Source: Macrotis lagotis (lineage: Eukaryota > Chordata > Mammalia > Peramelemorphia > Peramelidae). Taken from it: a stretch of DNA of 64,000 bases. The stretch is from NCBI RefSeq assembly GCF_037893015.1, contig NC_133660.1:282225067-282289066 (forward strand). Reading direction: 5' to 3'. Positions 1 to 11,290 of this stretch are shown here, one piece after another (the first letter of the stretch is position 1; each line of letters opens with the position of its first letter). The translations under genes were made by a program, and so were the position numbers. Under the pieces are notes generated by a model. That model saw nothing but the letters and a program-made list of their open reading frames with translations, was not told the DNA's origin and did no database searches.

Positions 1-1880
1 CAGGAAGTTTTTCCTGGACCCCCCACACACCCGAGTCTGGGGTTACAATATTCTCCTTAAAAAAACAAAGTCCAGGGGCAGCTAGGTGGCACAGTGGATA
101 AAGCACCATCCCTGAAGTCAGGAGTCCCTGAGTTCAAATCCAACCTCAGACACTTAATAATTACCTAGCTTGTGTGATCTTGGACAAGCCACTTAACCCC
201 ATTTCCTTAAATAAATTTTTTTTAAATTTAAAGAGCAAGGTCCTACAAGGTCTGGGCCTTGTGGTTTAGTACAAGTACACAGTAATGGATAAGTCCTGGA
301 CATGTGATTTCCCTGATACACGAGTCCCAAATGAGGAAATTTCCTTTACCAATGAAAGTTGATGCCTTCTTTGAAACTTTTAGTCTTCAAATTTCCTTGA
401 TTATCAGGGTTCTACTAACAGGACATGTCAGAAGCCAGACTGGAGGCCAGGTCTTCCTAAGTCCAAAGACAGCTCTCTAATAGCTCCTTTGTACACAGCA
501 CGCAGTAAACACTTAATAAGTGCTTGTCATTTGATTGACTGTGGCCTGGACAGTCACATAATGTGTTCCAGAATCGGCCATTCAGGGGCCTAGTGGATAA
601 CATGCTTGGCTTGGAATCAGGGGTACCCAAGTCTAGTCTCAGATGCTAGGAACTATGTGATCTAGGGGAGTCGCTTAATCTCCCACCTGTAAATGAGCAT
701 AATGATAGCACACACCTGCAGGGCAATTGTGAAGACTGGATAATAAGCTCATAATCATAAAGCAACTGGAGCATGGTGTACACTCTGTAAACATTAGCCA
801 GCATCATTGTCATCAAAGTTATCACTGCTTATGTGACCCTAGGTAGTTCATCTCACCACTATCTGCCTCAGTTTCCTCACAGGACTATTGAGAGTATCAC
901 ATGAGCTGATACTTGTAAAGTCATTGGGCCAATATCTACTAGGCACATCATAGGTCCCCTTCCCTCCATCATTTACTAGCCTCAGTAAATGGAGATGAAG
1001 GTAACTAGAATAAAGGTCACAGACCTGGCCTTTCTGCTGAGATTCAAAGGTGCCCCTGCAAGTGAGGGTCATGTTATGGAGGCCTGGGCTGCACCTGTGT
1101 GGCCTGGGCAAGGTCCATCAAAGTTCAGAAGATTTGCTGGAAAGTGGGTGCTGTGGCCCTATTCCCTGGGGCCTGGTGTGTGTTGAGGTGGTGGTAGGAG
1201 GCAGTAAGCCCAATCTAGGTCTTTGGGTAAAATGAGGCCAGGGCATGTTCAAGAAACCCTGAACCCTCTGATGCTCCCATCGCAGGGGAGCTAATGAAGC
1301 AATGAATGACCTTAGACTGCCACCAAGAACCATCTTGGGTGTCTGTAGACAACCAGCCCTTGGACTAAGTGAAGGAATCTGCTCAGTGTGCCCCTGGACA
1401 CCAGGAGCAAGGTAATCAGTGCTGGAATCACAGCCACCACCACATCAACCATCACAGTGAACATTTACATAGTACTTGCCAGGTGCTGGACAATGTGTTA
1501 AGCTTTTTCATGGATTCTCACAGCAACTCTGTAAAGAGGCACTGTTGTTATTCACATTTTAAAGATGAGGAAAGCAAGGCAAATAGAGATGAAGGGACTT
1601 GCCCGGGATCTCACAGCAAGTGGGATTGGATCTTCCTGTTTCCAGGCCTGGTAGTCTCTTCTCAGAGCCATCTGGCTGCCCTGCCCTGCAAGAAACACTG
1701 GAGCAGAAAGAGAGTCCAGAGGACGCTGGACAAGTCTTGGGTCCAGGATAGGCACCATTGTGCTGCTCCGTTGCCCACTACATAGCTCAGGATCACAGAT
1801 CCAGGGTAGAAAGGAGTGATCATAAGAGTGAATGGGGCCAAGATTAACAGAAGAGTAAATAAAATAATTAAATATTCCCA
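1..1880. other. Repeat-rich flank: one marsupial SINE and several MIR-type copies
   Basis: No gene is seen. A marsupial tRNA-derived SINE lies at about 75-232 (+) with an A-rich tail. MIR/CORE-SINE remnants lie at about 575-830 (+), 838-990 (+) and 1428-1660 (-, with the antisense GATGAGGAAA and GGGACTTGCCC core). Between these is unique or unrecognised sequence. If TOP6BL extends left, this would be intronic. Confidence 0.55.
75..232 (+). repeat. Marsupial tRNA-derived SINE
   Basis: It begins GGGGCAGCTAGGTGG, keeps the B-box-like GAGTTCAAATCC and ends in the CACTTAACCCC segment and an A/T-rich tail. Similar AACAAAGTCC / AGCAAGGTCC words flank it as a likely target-site duplication. Confidence 0.85.
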
Positions 1881-4179
1881 TTTGAGAAAAAGAAACCATC
1901 AATAAACTCCATAAGAAAAAGTCACCAGGTCCAGATGGTTTTACAAGTGAACTCTACCAAACATTTAAGGAACAATTAATTCCAATTCTGTATAAACTAT
2001 TTTTAAAAAATAGGAGAAGGAGTTTTGCCAAATTCCTATTATGACACCAATATGGTGCTGATACCTAAACCAGGAAGAACCAAAACAAAAATAATTATAA
2101 ACCAATGAACTCCTAATGAACATTGAAGCAAAAATCTTACATAAAATTTTAACAAAGTTATTACTAGGATGATAAATACCCCATGATCAGGTAGAATTTA
2201 TACCAGGTAAGCTGGAATGGTTCAATATTAGAAAAACACTTAACATAATTGAACACATCAATAACAAAACCAATCGGAAATCATATGATTATCTCAATAG
2301 ATGCTGAAAAAAGCCTTTGGCAAAATGCATCTAAATGAAATTTTCTTTAAAATAATAAGCAATATCTAACACCATCAATAAATATTAAATATAATAGGTA
2401 TAAACTAGGAGCATTTCCAATAAGATCAGGGGTGAAACAAGGATACCCATTATCACCATGACTATTGAATATAGTATTAGAAATGCTAGATGTAGAAAAA
2501 GAGAAGAAAAAGAAATTGATGGAATCAGAATTGGCAATGAGGAAACAAAACTTTCACTCTTTGCAGATGACATGATGGAATACTTAGAGAATCCAAGAAA
2601 ATCATTTAAAAGTATACCTGAAACAATGAACAATTCAGCAGAGCAGTAGGATATAAAATAAGCTCACATAAATCATCAGCCTTTCTGCTAAGCTCCAGGG
2701 CAAGAGAGAGAAAAGGAGAGATTCTATTTAAACTAACCACAGACAAGGTAAAATAATTGGAAATCTACTTCTGAAGCAAACCTAGAAACTGTATGAATAC
2801 AATTGTAAGACACTTTTCAAATAAAATAAAAAGTCAGATCTAAACAATTGGAAAAATGTCAATTGCTCATGGTTAAGCAGAGCTATTATAATAAAAATGA
2901 CAATTCTACCCAAATTAAATTACTTGTTTAGTGCCATATCAATCAAACTAGCAAATAACTATTTTATCAAGCTAGAAAAAATAGTAACAAAATTCATCTG
3001 GAGCAACAAAAGGGAACTGATGAAAAAAAATGTAAAGAAAGGTAGCTTTGCCCTATCAGATCTAAAACTATTCTATAATGCAAGTAGTTATCAAAACTGC
3101 CTGGAATTGGTTAAGAAATAGAATAATGAACCAAAGCATGAGGATAGGTACAAAAGAAACAGTAGGAAATGACTGTAGTCATCTATTGTTTGACAAACTC
3201 AAAGACATTACCTTCTGAGAGAACTCACTAGTCAACAAAAATTGTTGGGAAAACTGGAAAATGGTATGGCAAAAACTAGGCAGAGACCCACATCTCACAC
3301 TCTAATACCAAAATAAGGTCAAAATGGGTCCAAAATTTAGACATAAAGAGTGATACCATAGATCAATTAACAGATCAAGAAATACTCTGTCAGATTTTAT
3401 GGAAAGGGGAGAAATTTATGACCGAACAAGAATTGGAGTACATTATAAATTGCAAAATGGATGATTTTTGACCATATTAAAGTTAAAAAGCATTAATAAA
3501 ACCAATGCTACCAAGATTAGAAGGAAAAACAGAAAGCTGGGAAGTAATTTTCACAACTAGGGGTTCTGATAAAGGTCTCATTTCTTAAATATATGGAAAA
3601 CTGAATCAAATTTATAAGGATACAAGTCATTCCCCAATTGATAAATGGTCAAAGGATATGAACAGGCAGTTTTCAAACAAAGAAATTAAAGCTATATGTA
3701 ATCACATGAAAAAATGCTCCAAATCATTACTGATCAGAGGGATGCAAATTAAAACAACTATGAGGTACCACCTGTCAAGTATCAGATTGGCTAAGATGAC
3801 AAAAAAGGGGAAATGATCTATGTTGGAGAGGTTGTGAGAGGATTGGAACATGAATGCATTGTTGGTGAGGCTGTGAACTGATCAACCATTCTGGAAAATA
3901 ATATGAAAATATACCCAAAGAGTAATAAAACTGATCATATCCTTTGACCCAGCAATATCAATACTAGACATAGGCATAGAAGAAATCATAAAAAAATGGG
4001 GAAAGTCCCACATATTCAAGCAGCCCTGTTTTAGTGGGAAAGTCCCACATATTCAAGCAGCCCTGTTTTAGTGGCAAAGAATTAGAAACTGAGGGTATGC
4101 CTATCAATGGGAAATGGTTGAACAAGTTATTGTATGTGAATGTTATGGAGTACTATTGTTCTATAAGAAATCATGAATG

Positions 4180-4332
4180 GGGGCAGCTAGGTGGCCCAGT
4201 GGATAAAGCACCGGCCCTGGAGTCAGGAGTACCTGGGTTCAAATCCGATCTCAGACACTTAATAATTACCTAGCTGTGTGGCCTTGGGCAAGCCACTTAA
4301 CCCCATTTGCCTTGCAAAAACCTAAAAAAAAA
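4180..4332 (+). repeat. Marsupial SINE inserted in the L1 tail
   Basis: A full-length copy from GGGGCAGCTAGGTGG to CCTTGCAAAAACCTAAAAAA, flanked by AAATCATGAATG and AAATCATAAATG, which form an 11-12 bp target-site duplication. It must be younger than the L1. Confidence 0.9.
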
Positions 4333-4439
4333 TCATAAATGGTTGAACTTTAGAGAAGCATGGAACAAATTACAGGAACTGATGTTGAGCAAAGGGAGTA
4401 GAACCAAGAGAACACTGTACACATTAAGAACAACACTGT

Positions 4440-4590
4440 GGGGACAGTTAGGTGGCACAGTGGATAGAGCACCAGTCCTGGAGTCAGGAGGATCTTATTT
4501 CAAATCCAGCCTCAGACATTTAATAATTAACTAGCTGAGTGACCTTGGGAAAGTCACTTAATCTCATTGCCTTGCAAAAACAACAGCAAC
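4440..4590 (+). repeat. Second marsupial SINE inserted in the L1 tail
   Basis: The copy starts GGGACAGTTAGGTGG and ends with CCTTGCAAAAACAACAGC. The flanks ACAACACTGTG / ACAACATTGTG form a target-site duplication. Confidence 0.88.
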
Positions 4591-4852
4591 AACATTGTGA
4601 GTTGATCAACTTTGATGGATGCAGCTCCTCTCAGAAGTTCAGAAAGCTAGGACAACCCTGGGAGACCTGTTAAGGGCAATGCTATATACATCCAGATAAA
4701 GAAAAAGAACACACATACACAAACATCACAGAATCTAAATGAAGACTGTTCACTTTTTAAAATTTTCTCTTATATTTTTTCTATATCATGGTTTCTTTTC
4801 TTTTAGACCTAATCCTTCATACTGAAAATGACTAATCTGTAAATATGTTAAG

Positions 4853-4905
4853 CACAAATATATATGTATATATATATATATACACATATATATATATATA
4901 TGTAC
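4853..4905. repeat. TA-rich dinucleotide repeat
   Basis: Runs of TATATATA with short TGTA/CACA interruptions in the L1 3' tail; a simple repeat. Confidence 0.9.
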
Positions 4906-5085
4906 AATGTTCACTGCTGAGGGGAGGGAGGTGGGAAGGGAGGGTGAAGGAAATTATGTAACTTCTAAATATGCATATGCATGCTGATGAATACTGAAAA
5001 ACTTACATAACATGTGATTAGAAAAATAAAATAACAATTAGAAAAAATAAATAAAAATAAAAAACATAACATAGGTTTAAAAAAG

Positions 5086-5111
5086 AAGAGAGAGAGAGAG
5101 AGAGAGAGAGG
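5086..5111. repeat. AG dinucleotide repeat
   Basis: About 12 AG copies at the end of the L1 A-rich tail, marking the junction with the next element. Confidence 0.85.
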
Positions 5112-5512
5112 TGAATGGGCCCTCGCCTTAAAGTGAGCAATAGGCTATGGAAACCAGTGCATGGCCCAGAGCCCCAGAGCAGAGGGGAGGCTCTGTTCTA
5201 GTCCTTAGCCCAGCACATTAGACCACAGGGGAAGGACCAGAGCAGAAGTCCCAGACTAAGTTGGAGACGGCTGTTCAGTTGCTGTGAACTGGGCTAACAG
5301 TGGCTGAATCCAGCCATGGTTTACAGAGAATGAAAAACAAGGATGAACCAACTGACTCAAGCCTGAATCAAAAACTTGCAGAACTCAGGCCAGGAGGGCC
5401 ATGAATGGACCGCCCTCCCCACCAGATCTCACTTCTTTGGGGGTACTAAAGCTTGTGGGCCCCAGTCTGAGATGTGAAAGCAACAGAAGAACATCAGAAA
5501 ACAGAGATCCAA

Positions 5513-5660
5513 GGGGCAGCTAGGTGGAGAAGTGAATAGAGCACCAGTCCTGGAGTCAGGAGTACCTGAGTTCAAATCCTGCCTCAGACACTTAATAATT
5601 ACCTTAGCTGTGTGGTCTTGGGCAAGCCTCTTAACTCTATTTCCTTACAAAAAAAAAAGA
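5513..5660 (+). repeat. Marsupial SINE inside the HAL1-type element
   Basis: Full-length copy flanked by AAAACAGAGATCCAAGG and AAAACAGAGGTCCAGG, a clear target-site duplication. Confidence 0.9.
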
Positions 5661-5913
5661 AAAGAAAACAGAGGTCCAGGCCAGAAATTCACCCAGAAGT
5701 AAGCAGACACCAACACTGATAATGAGTTCAAAATCAAGCAGATTGGAAGAATATAAAAAACTAAAAAAGAGTCCCACTCTAAAGAAGCCTCATGGTAACA
5801 GAGAGGCTCAAAAGACAGAGGAATCTACAAGCAAACATCAAAGAAAAATGAAATTTGGACACAATACCTAGAAAAGTCAAAGTAAGAAGTAAAATCTTTC
5901 AAAAACTGCTAAA

Positions 5914-6105
5914 GGGGCAGTTAGGCGGCGCAGTGGATAGAGCACTGGTCATGGAGTCAGAAGGACCTGAGTTCAGGTCCAGCCTCAGACACTTAATAAT
6001 GACCTAGCTGTGTGGCTTTGGGCAAGCCACTTAACCCCGTTGCCTTGCAAAAATCTAAAATAAAATAAAATGAAAAATAAAAAATAAAATTAAAATAAAA
6101 GTGCT
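5914..6105 (+). repeat. Marsupial SINE inside the HAL1-type element
   Basis: The copy starts GGGGCAGTTAGGCGG and ends in a long AAAATAAAAT-type tail. The flanks share an AACTGCTAAA / AAGTGCTAAA word. Confidence 0.88.
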
Positions 6106-6420
6106 AAAAAATGATGCTAAAATCAAATCAGAGCAGTAGAGGAAAAATGGGGAAAGAGAGAACTAGGGAAGAAAGATATGAAAAGAGAATTAAGAGCTTG
6201 GAAAAAGATATATACTGAAGGAAAAATCTCCCTGAAAATCAGAATTGGGCAAATGGAAGTCAATGATTCCATGAAGAATCAAGAAATAATAAAACAAAGT
6301 CAAAAGAGTAAAATAATAGAAAAAAGTGTGAAACACCTCAGGAAAAACAAATGCCTTGGAAAATAGACTGAGGAGAGATAACTTAAAAATCATTGGATTA
6401 CCTGAATGCCATGAATTTTA

Positions 6421-6565
6421 TTTTATTTTTTGCAGGGCAATGGGGTTAAGTGGCTTGCTCAAGGTTGCAAAGCTAGGCAATTAAGTGTCTGAGACCAGAT
6501 TTGAACTCAGGGACTCCTGACTCCAGGGTCAGTGCTCTATCCACTGTGCCACCTAGCCGCCCCAA
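6421..6565 (-). repeat. Marsupial SINE, antisense, inside the HAL1-type element
   Basis: A reversed copy ending in CCACCTAGCCGCCCC. The target-site duplication AATGCCATGAATTTTA lies on both sides. Confidence 0.92.
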
Positions 6566-7500
6566 TGCCATGAATTTTAAAAGAATTTAGACATAATATT
6601 CATCATTTAAAAAATTTTTTAAGTGTACTTCATTAAATATTTCCCAGTTATATATGAACAATTTTTAACACATGTTTGAGATTCAAATTCTGCCCTTCCC
6701 TCTTGCTTCTCCTTGAGAAGATAAGTAATATGATATCAATTATACATATGAAGCTAGACATAATATTCCAAGAAATTATAGAAGAAAATAATCACCCAGG
6801 TATCTTGGAGCCATAGGATAAAGAAGAAATTGAAAGAATTCACTAGTCATTTCCTAAAAGAAGCCCTAAAATGAAAACTCCCTTGAACATTATAGCAAAA
6901 ATCCATACTTCTAAATCAAGGAAAAAACTCTCGAAGTCAGAAGAAAAGAATTCAAATGCTAAGGAGACATAGTCAGGATTCCACAAGATTTAATAATCAT
7001 TATTTTAAAGAAATGAAAAACTTGCAATAGTATATTACAGAAGGAAAAGACTTACAACCAAGAATACCTTATCCAGCAAAGGTGAATAGAAATAGACTTT
7101 TGATGGAATAGAGAACTTCCAAACATTCTTGATGAAAAGATCAGAGCTGAGGAGAAAATTTGACATACAAACATAGAAGTCAAGAAAGACATAAAAAGAT
7201 AGACAAGTGAGCAATCTAAGGAATTGAAACAGGTTAAACTGTTGACATTCTTATGTGAGATGATCTATGAAGCTTTTCGGAACTCTATCATCACTAACGA
7301 TCATGGATAGAGTCTAATTATAAAAAGGATCTAGGAGTGATTCTGTTATATTCTGATGATCTCTAAAGAAGAATAGAAAAGGCAAGGAAGAGAACATTGC
7401 AATAATTAATATAGATTATAATTATATCATAATTAATTTAGATTATAATTCCTTTGGATATGTAAGAGATTGAGCCTTATAGGTAAACAGAATGTTTTTA

Positions 7501-8590
7501 CTACCTGGTTCCCCCTTCTGCAATGTGGCAGCTAGATGATACAAGAGACTGAGCATTGAATTTGAAGTCAGAAAGACTTAAGTGTGAATCCTGCCTCAGA
7601 TACTTACTAACTAGATGAACCTCTGCAAGATCCTTGACCTCTCAGTCTCTGGTCTCCTGATCTATAAAATGAAGTTAATATATCATAGGTTTGAGGATCA
7701 AGAGAGATAATACTTAAACCTTAAATAGACTTTTATTTATGTCATTATTGTTGTTATTGTTATTTAAATTGATTTACTTTAATTAAATGCTTTTGCATTC
7801 CATTTATAGATCTCTTATAAGGTCTAGAAAAAGAAGTTGGATAAGATGTGCTCTAAGGCCATAAGTGGCATGAATAATTATACCAAACCACAAAAAAGAT
7901 CTCTGGGTGGGTATTAGAGAAGTTGTTTTCTTTTAAAAAAAAAACACTATAGAAAGTCCAACCTAATTTTTAAACTAAATTGAAAGGATTGGGAAATGAG
8001 GAATATTTGAATTAAGCTTTAGAGGATTAGTTGATTTTTGATTTGGAGAGAATGGAGGAGGGGAGGAAGACATTAGAAAGGACACAGAGTAGGAAAGAAA
8101 CAAGTAAACCAGGTTAACTGGAACATATAGTACTTGCAGTAGAGAATGGGATAAACAAGAAAGGAATGTTGAGGCCAGGCTAAGGATTTATTCTATGAGC
8201 AATCTATTCTAAGATAAAGTCAATGGGCGGCTAGGTGGGTCATAAAGCACTGGACCTGGAATAAGAAAAAACTCATCTTCATGAGTTCGAATTCAGCTTC
8301 AGACACTGACTAGCTGTATGACCTTGTATAAGTAATTTTACCCTATTTACCTCAGTTTCCTCAACTGTAAAATGAGTTGAAGAAAATGGCAAACCACTCT
8401 AGTATCCCTCCCAAGAAAACCCCTTATGAGGTCACAAAGAGATGGATACAATTGATAGATCTAAAAAATGACCAATGGGGAATATCTGAAGGGTTTTTCC
8501 TCAAGCCTAAGAATGATGATGTGGACTGTGATTTAGGGGAGTTAATGTTGGCCACATTAGGCCACATCACATGGTTGGCTCCGAAGCAGG
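7501..8590. other. Unique or degraded sequence with two CORE-SINE copies
   Basis: A MIR-type tRNA SINE lies at about 7518-7740 (+). A longer marsupial SINE with the AATGGCAAACCACTCTAGTA tail lies at about 8223-8445 (+). The rest is A/T-rich and unrecognised; no coding region is supported. Confidence 0.5.
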
Positions 8591-8599
8591 GGAACTCAG

Positions 8600-9790
8600 G
8601 ATATAGAGAACTCAGAAATAAATCTTTTTTTCTGTATTCTAAAAGTGTCCTCTATTCTGTATCGGCTCCTGTAAACCCCATTTCCTGAGCCACTCTGGAC
8701 TTTAAAGTAGCCTGCCCCTGGGCACTCCCTTGGGGCAGTAGCATGCCCTTAACAGTCAGGTATTTGCCACTCCTTAAGGACTGCCCTTGTGGTAAAAGCT
8801 GTAGACTTAGCGCTCCTGCCCCAGGTGTTAGCCATTCCTTAAATGCCCTCCCTCCTCCCACCACAGAAATGTATTTAAAGAAGGCCCAACCCTCTAGTCC
8901 TCTTTTTTCCTATGTGACTAGGCCAGGCAGTTGCTGCCTGGTTTCTTTTCCCCTTTCTCTCTCCAGACTGGACCCATGGGGTCCCAGTTCCATGAGGCTG
9001 GATCCATGTTGATCCCAGTCATCCTTTATCTGTAGCTGCCTCCTTCCCTTTCTGAACTGTCTTTGCTATTCTCTCCCAGCTGTCTCTTCTTTGCATAATC
9101 TATTCAAAAACTCACTTTCTTTAACCTAACTTGTGCCTTACCATCTTCTTAAAAACTCACTTTCTTTACCTTGTTAAAGAACCTATTGTGCCTTAAATCT
9201 TAAAAGATCATTTTCTTTCTCTTATTAAAGAACCTAATTTGTGCCTTACTATCTTCTTAAAAACTCATTTACTTTTTTATCTTTGCAAGACAATGGGGTT
9301 AAATGACTTCCTCAAGGTAATTATTAAGCATCCACTGCACCACCTAGCCACCCCAAAATCTCATTTTCTTTAACCTAACTGTACTTTACTATCTTCTTTC
9401 CCAGCTTGTATCTGTCTCTTTTTGCTTCATCTTACTATCTTTTCAGAAACTCACCTTCATTAACTTAAGAATCTATGTGACTGCTCTCTCTCATTAGGGA
9501 TCAGCGGTCTCTCTCCCTCTAGCTTACAGCAATACTGAAATTCACTATCTTATTGCTTCTCCAAAGAACCTAACTTGTGGACTTGTTGAGGTATCTTGTA
9601 AGTTTTCAGGGACCCTGTGAATCAATGTCTAAGCCTTTCTTACCTCCCTGAGTCAAAGTTTGGTGATTTTTTTTTCACCCAAAACAGGCCACAGCGTTCC
9701 CTCTCAGATAGTCCCATCCCATTTGCTCCATACTCTGGCAGCAGTCCTTCCTTACTGAAGAGGCCCAAAACAACTTCACTATGTTAGAGA
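8600..9790 (+). mobile_element. Possible solitary LTR of an endogenous retrovirus or LTR-retrotransposon
   Basis: The segment looks promoter-like. It has a TATTTAAAG box near 8873-8881, C/T-rich downstream DNA and a set of 40-50 bp near-repeats (CTTAAAAACTC followed by TTTCTTTAACCTAACTTGTG variants) at about 9100-9480. No gag, pol or env relic is seen next to it. The family is unknown, ends are approximate and the copy looks old. A short SINE relic (about 9266-9355, -) has inserted. Confidence 0.3.
9266..9355 (-). repeat. Shortened marsupial SINE, antisense
   Basis: The GACAATGGGGTTAAATGACT end and the CCACCTAGCCACCCC end are kept, with the middle largely deleted. Confidence 0.7.
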
Positions 9791-11290
9791 CAAGTTAGTG
9801 TGTCCAACAGTAGCTGCCAGACTGATGTCAGCTCAGAATGCTCTGCCACAGGCCGGGCACAAACAGTCCAGGTGAACACCTGGGACTGCTTCTCTATACT
9901 TACACATCTCACATATCCTCTGAGCTGCTTCAATTCTGCCTTGCTTCTGAGGAGGGCACACCATGCTGTGCCAGAGTGTCTCAGGCTGCATAATCAATGC
10001 CAAAGTCTTTAAGAGTACCACTTTTTCTGACCCTGTGAGTACTTGACCTGTGTGAGTTCTCCATAAAGTCTTTTTGACAAGCATACATTTGGCACTTAAA
10101 GCAATATGGGCAGCCTATTGTAGTTGTGCTTTCTTTGTTGACTTTTGAAAACTTGACAGTTTAGCTCCCAAAAGAATCTTTTCTTTTTTAAATTTAAGGC
10201 AATGGGATTAAGTGACTTGCCCAAGGTCACACAGCTAGGCAATTAAGTGTCTGAGGTTGGATTTGAACTCAGGTCCTCCTGACTCTAGAACTGGTGCTCT
10301 ATCCAATGTGCCTCCTAGCTGCCCCCCCCCCAAAAAAGAATCTTAATATCTGACAGCTTAACCTGCCAGGTGATCTTCAGAATCCTCCCAAGACAATTTA
10401 AATGAAAGCAATTCAGTTTCTTGGCCTGGCATTGGTGGACTGTCCAGGTTTCACAGGCATCTATCTAGCCATGAGGTCAGCACAATGGCTCTGTAGACCT
10501 TCAATTTGGTGGTCAGTCTAGCTTTCTTTCAGAGCCACCCAAACACTGAGCTCTGGCAATGTGTGTCTCAACCTCATTGTCAATGTGTACCTCCTTGGAA
10601 AAGACACTGCTGAGGTAAGTGAACTTGTCCACGGTCCTCAAAACTTCTCCATTTGCTGTAATCAATGGTTCCACATCTAGATGGGGTGGAGCTGGCTGAT
10701 GGAGCACCTGGGTTTTCTTGGTGTTCACTGTAAGACCAAAATGAGCCCAAGCAGCAGAGAATCACTCCAAACTTTGCTGCATCTCAGCTTCAGAGGCTGC
10801 ATTGAGGGTGCCATCATCTGTAAACACAAGATCCTGCACCAACACTTCCTCCACTTGACCTTGAGGCCATGTTCATCCTCAGTGAAGGTGTTTGATAACA
10901 TGACTGAAAACATCATGCTAATAAGCATGGGAGTTTCACTTTAATAGTGACCAGGAAATCTCAAGAGCATCATCCACTATCCAGAACCTAGGCAAGTGCA
11001 CCGTCATGAGACTAATGGACAATACTGATGAACTTCTCCGAGCAACCAAATTGTGACATAATTTCCCATAAGCCTTCATGACTGACAGTAGCAAAGGCGC
11101 CTTGGTCAGTTCTACAAACATTGTGTACAGACCTCTGTTCTGCTCCTGGTCTTTCTCTTGGAGTTGTTGGGCAACAAATACTACATCAATTGTTCCTTGA
11201 CCCTTTCTGAAGTCACTCCAGGCAGGTTCTTAACCATTTACTGACTGACAGAACAGAGTATAGATTAGGCCAGAAACTCAACTTGGGGCA
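9790..11290 (-). mobile_element. RTE-type LINE, antisense, reverse transcriptase relic
   Basis: Minus-strand fragments read VDKFTYLSSVFSKEVHIDNE near 10630-10560, an RTE reverse transcriptase signature (VDKFTYLGS). Others are MFVELTKAPLLLS near 11120 (the FVDLTKAFDTV block) and SMMFSVMLSNTF near 10915. The 3' end faces position 9790. It is broken by stops and frame changes and by a SINE at 10183-10330. A related tail fragment in the opposite direction lies at about 33080-33240. Confidence 0.8.
10183..10332 (-). repeat. Marsupial SINE, antisense, inside the RTE element
   Basis: A reversed full-length copy ending in CCTCCTAGCTGCCCCCCCC, with AAAAGAATCTT / AAAAGAATCTTA flanks. Confidence 0.9.

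Larger units (their letters stand above)
1880..5085 (+). mobile_element. L1 LINE, 3' part with ORF2 reverse transcriptase remnants
   Basis: Decayed ORF2 fragments read [19 protein letters not shown] near 1935 (RT domain), FADD at 2560-2571 (the catalytic YADD-type box) and KLEKIVTKFIWSNKRE near 2965-3018. The 3' end runs through the L1 tail to A-rich DNA near 5000-5085. Many stops and frame changes show it is dead. Two SINEs inserted into it later (about 4180-4330 and 4440-4586), and a 37-bp unit is tandemly doubled at 4002-4075. The sense strand is antisense to the presumed TOP6BL. Confidence 0.85.
5112..7500 (+). mobile_element. L1/HAL1-type element carrying an ORF1 remnant
   Basis: About 5112-5500 resembles an L1 5' leader. 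About 5690-6420 codes a lysine/glutamate-rich coiled-coil remnant that ends with RRDNLKIIGLPEC near 6370-6412, the start of the L1 ORF1 RNA-binding domain. The sequence near 7040-7150 continues as ORF1 and 3' tail with no reverse transcriptase, the arrangement of half-L1 (HAL1). Three SINEs have inserted. It is full of stops. An ordinary L1 with its ORF2 lost cannot be excluded. Confidence 0.6.

Noticed and set aside
1369-1785. 138-codon plus-strand frame
   Set aside because: It lies over an antisense MIR-type repeat, with no domain and no splice signals.
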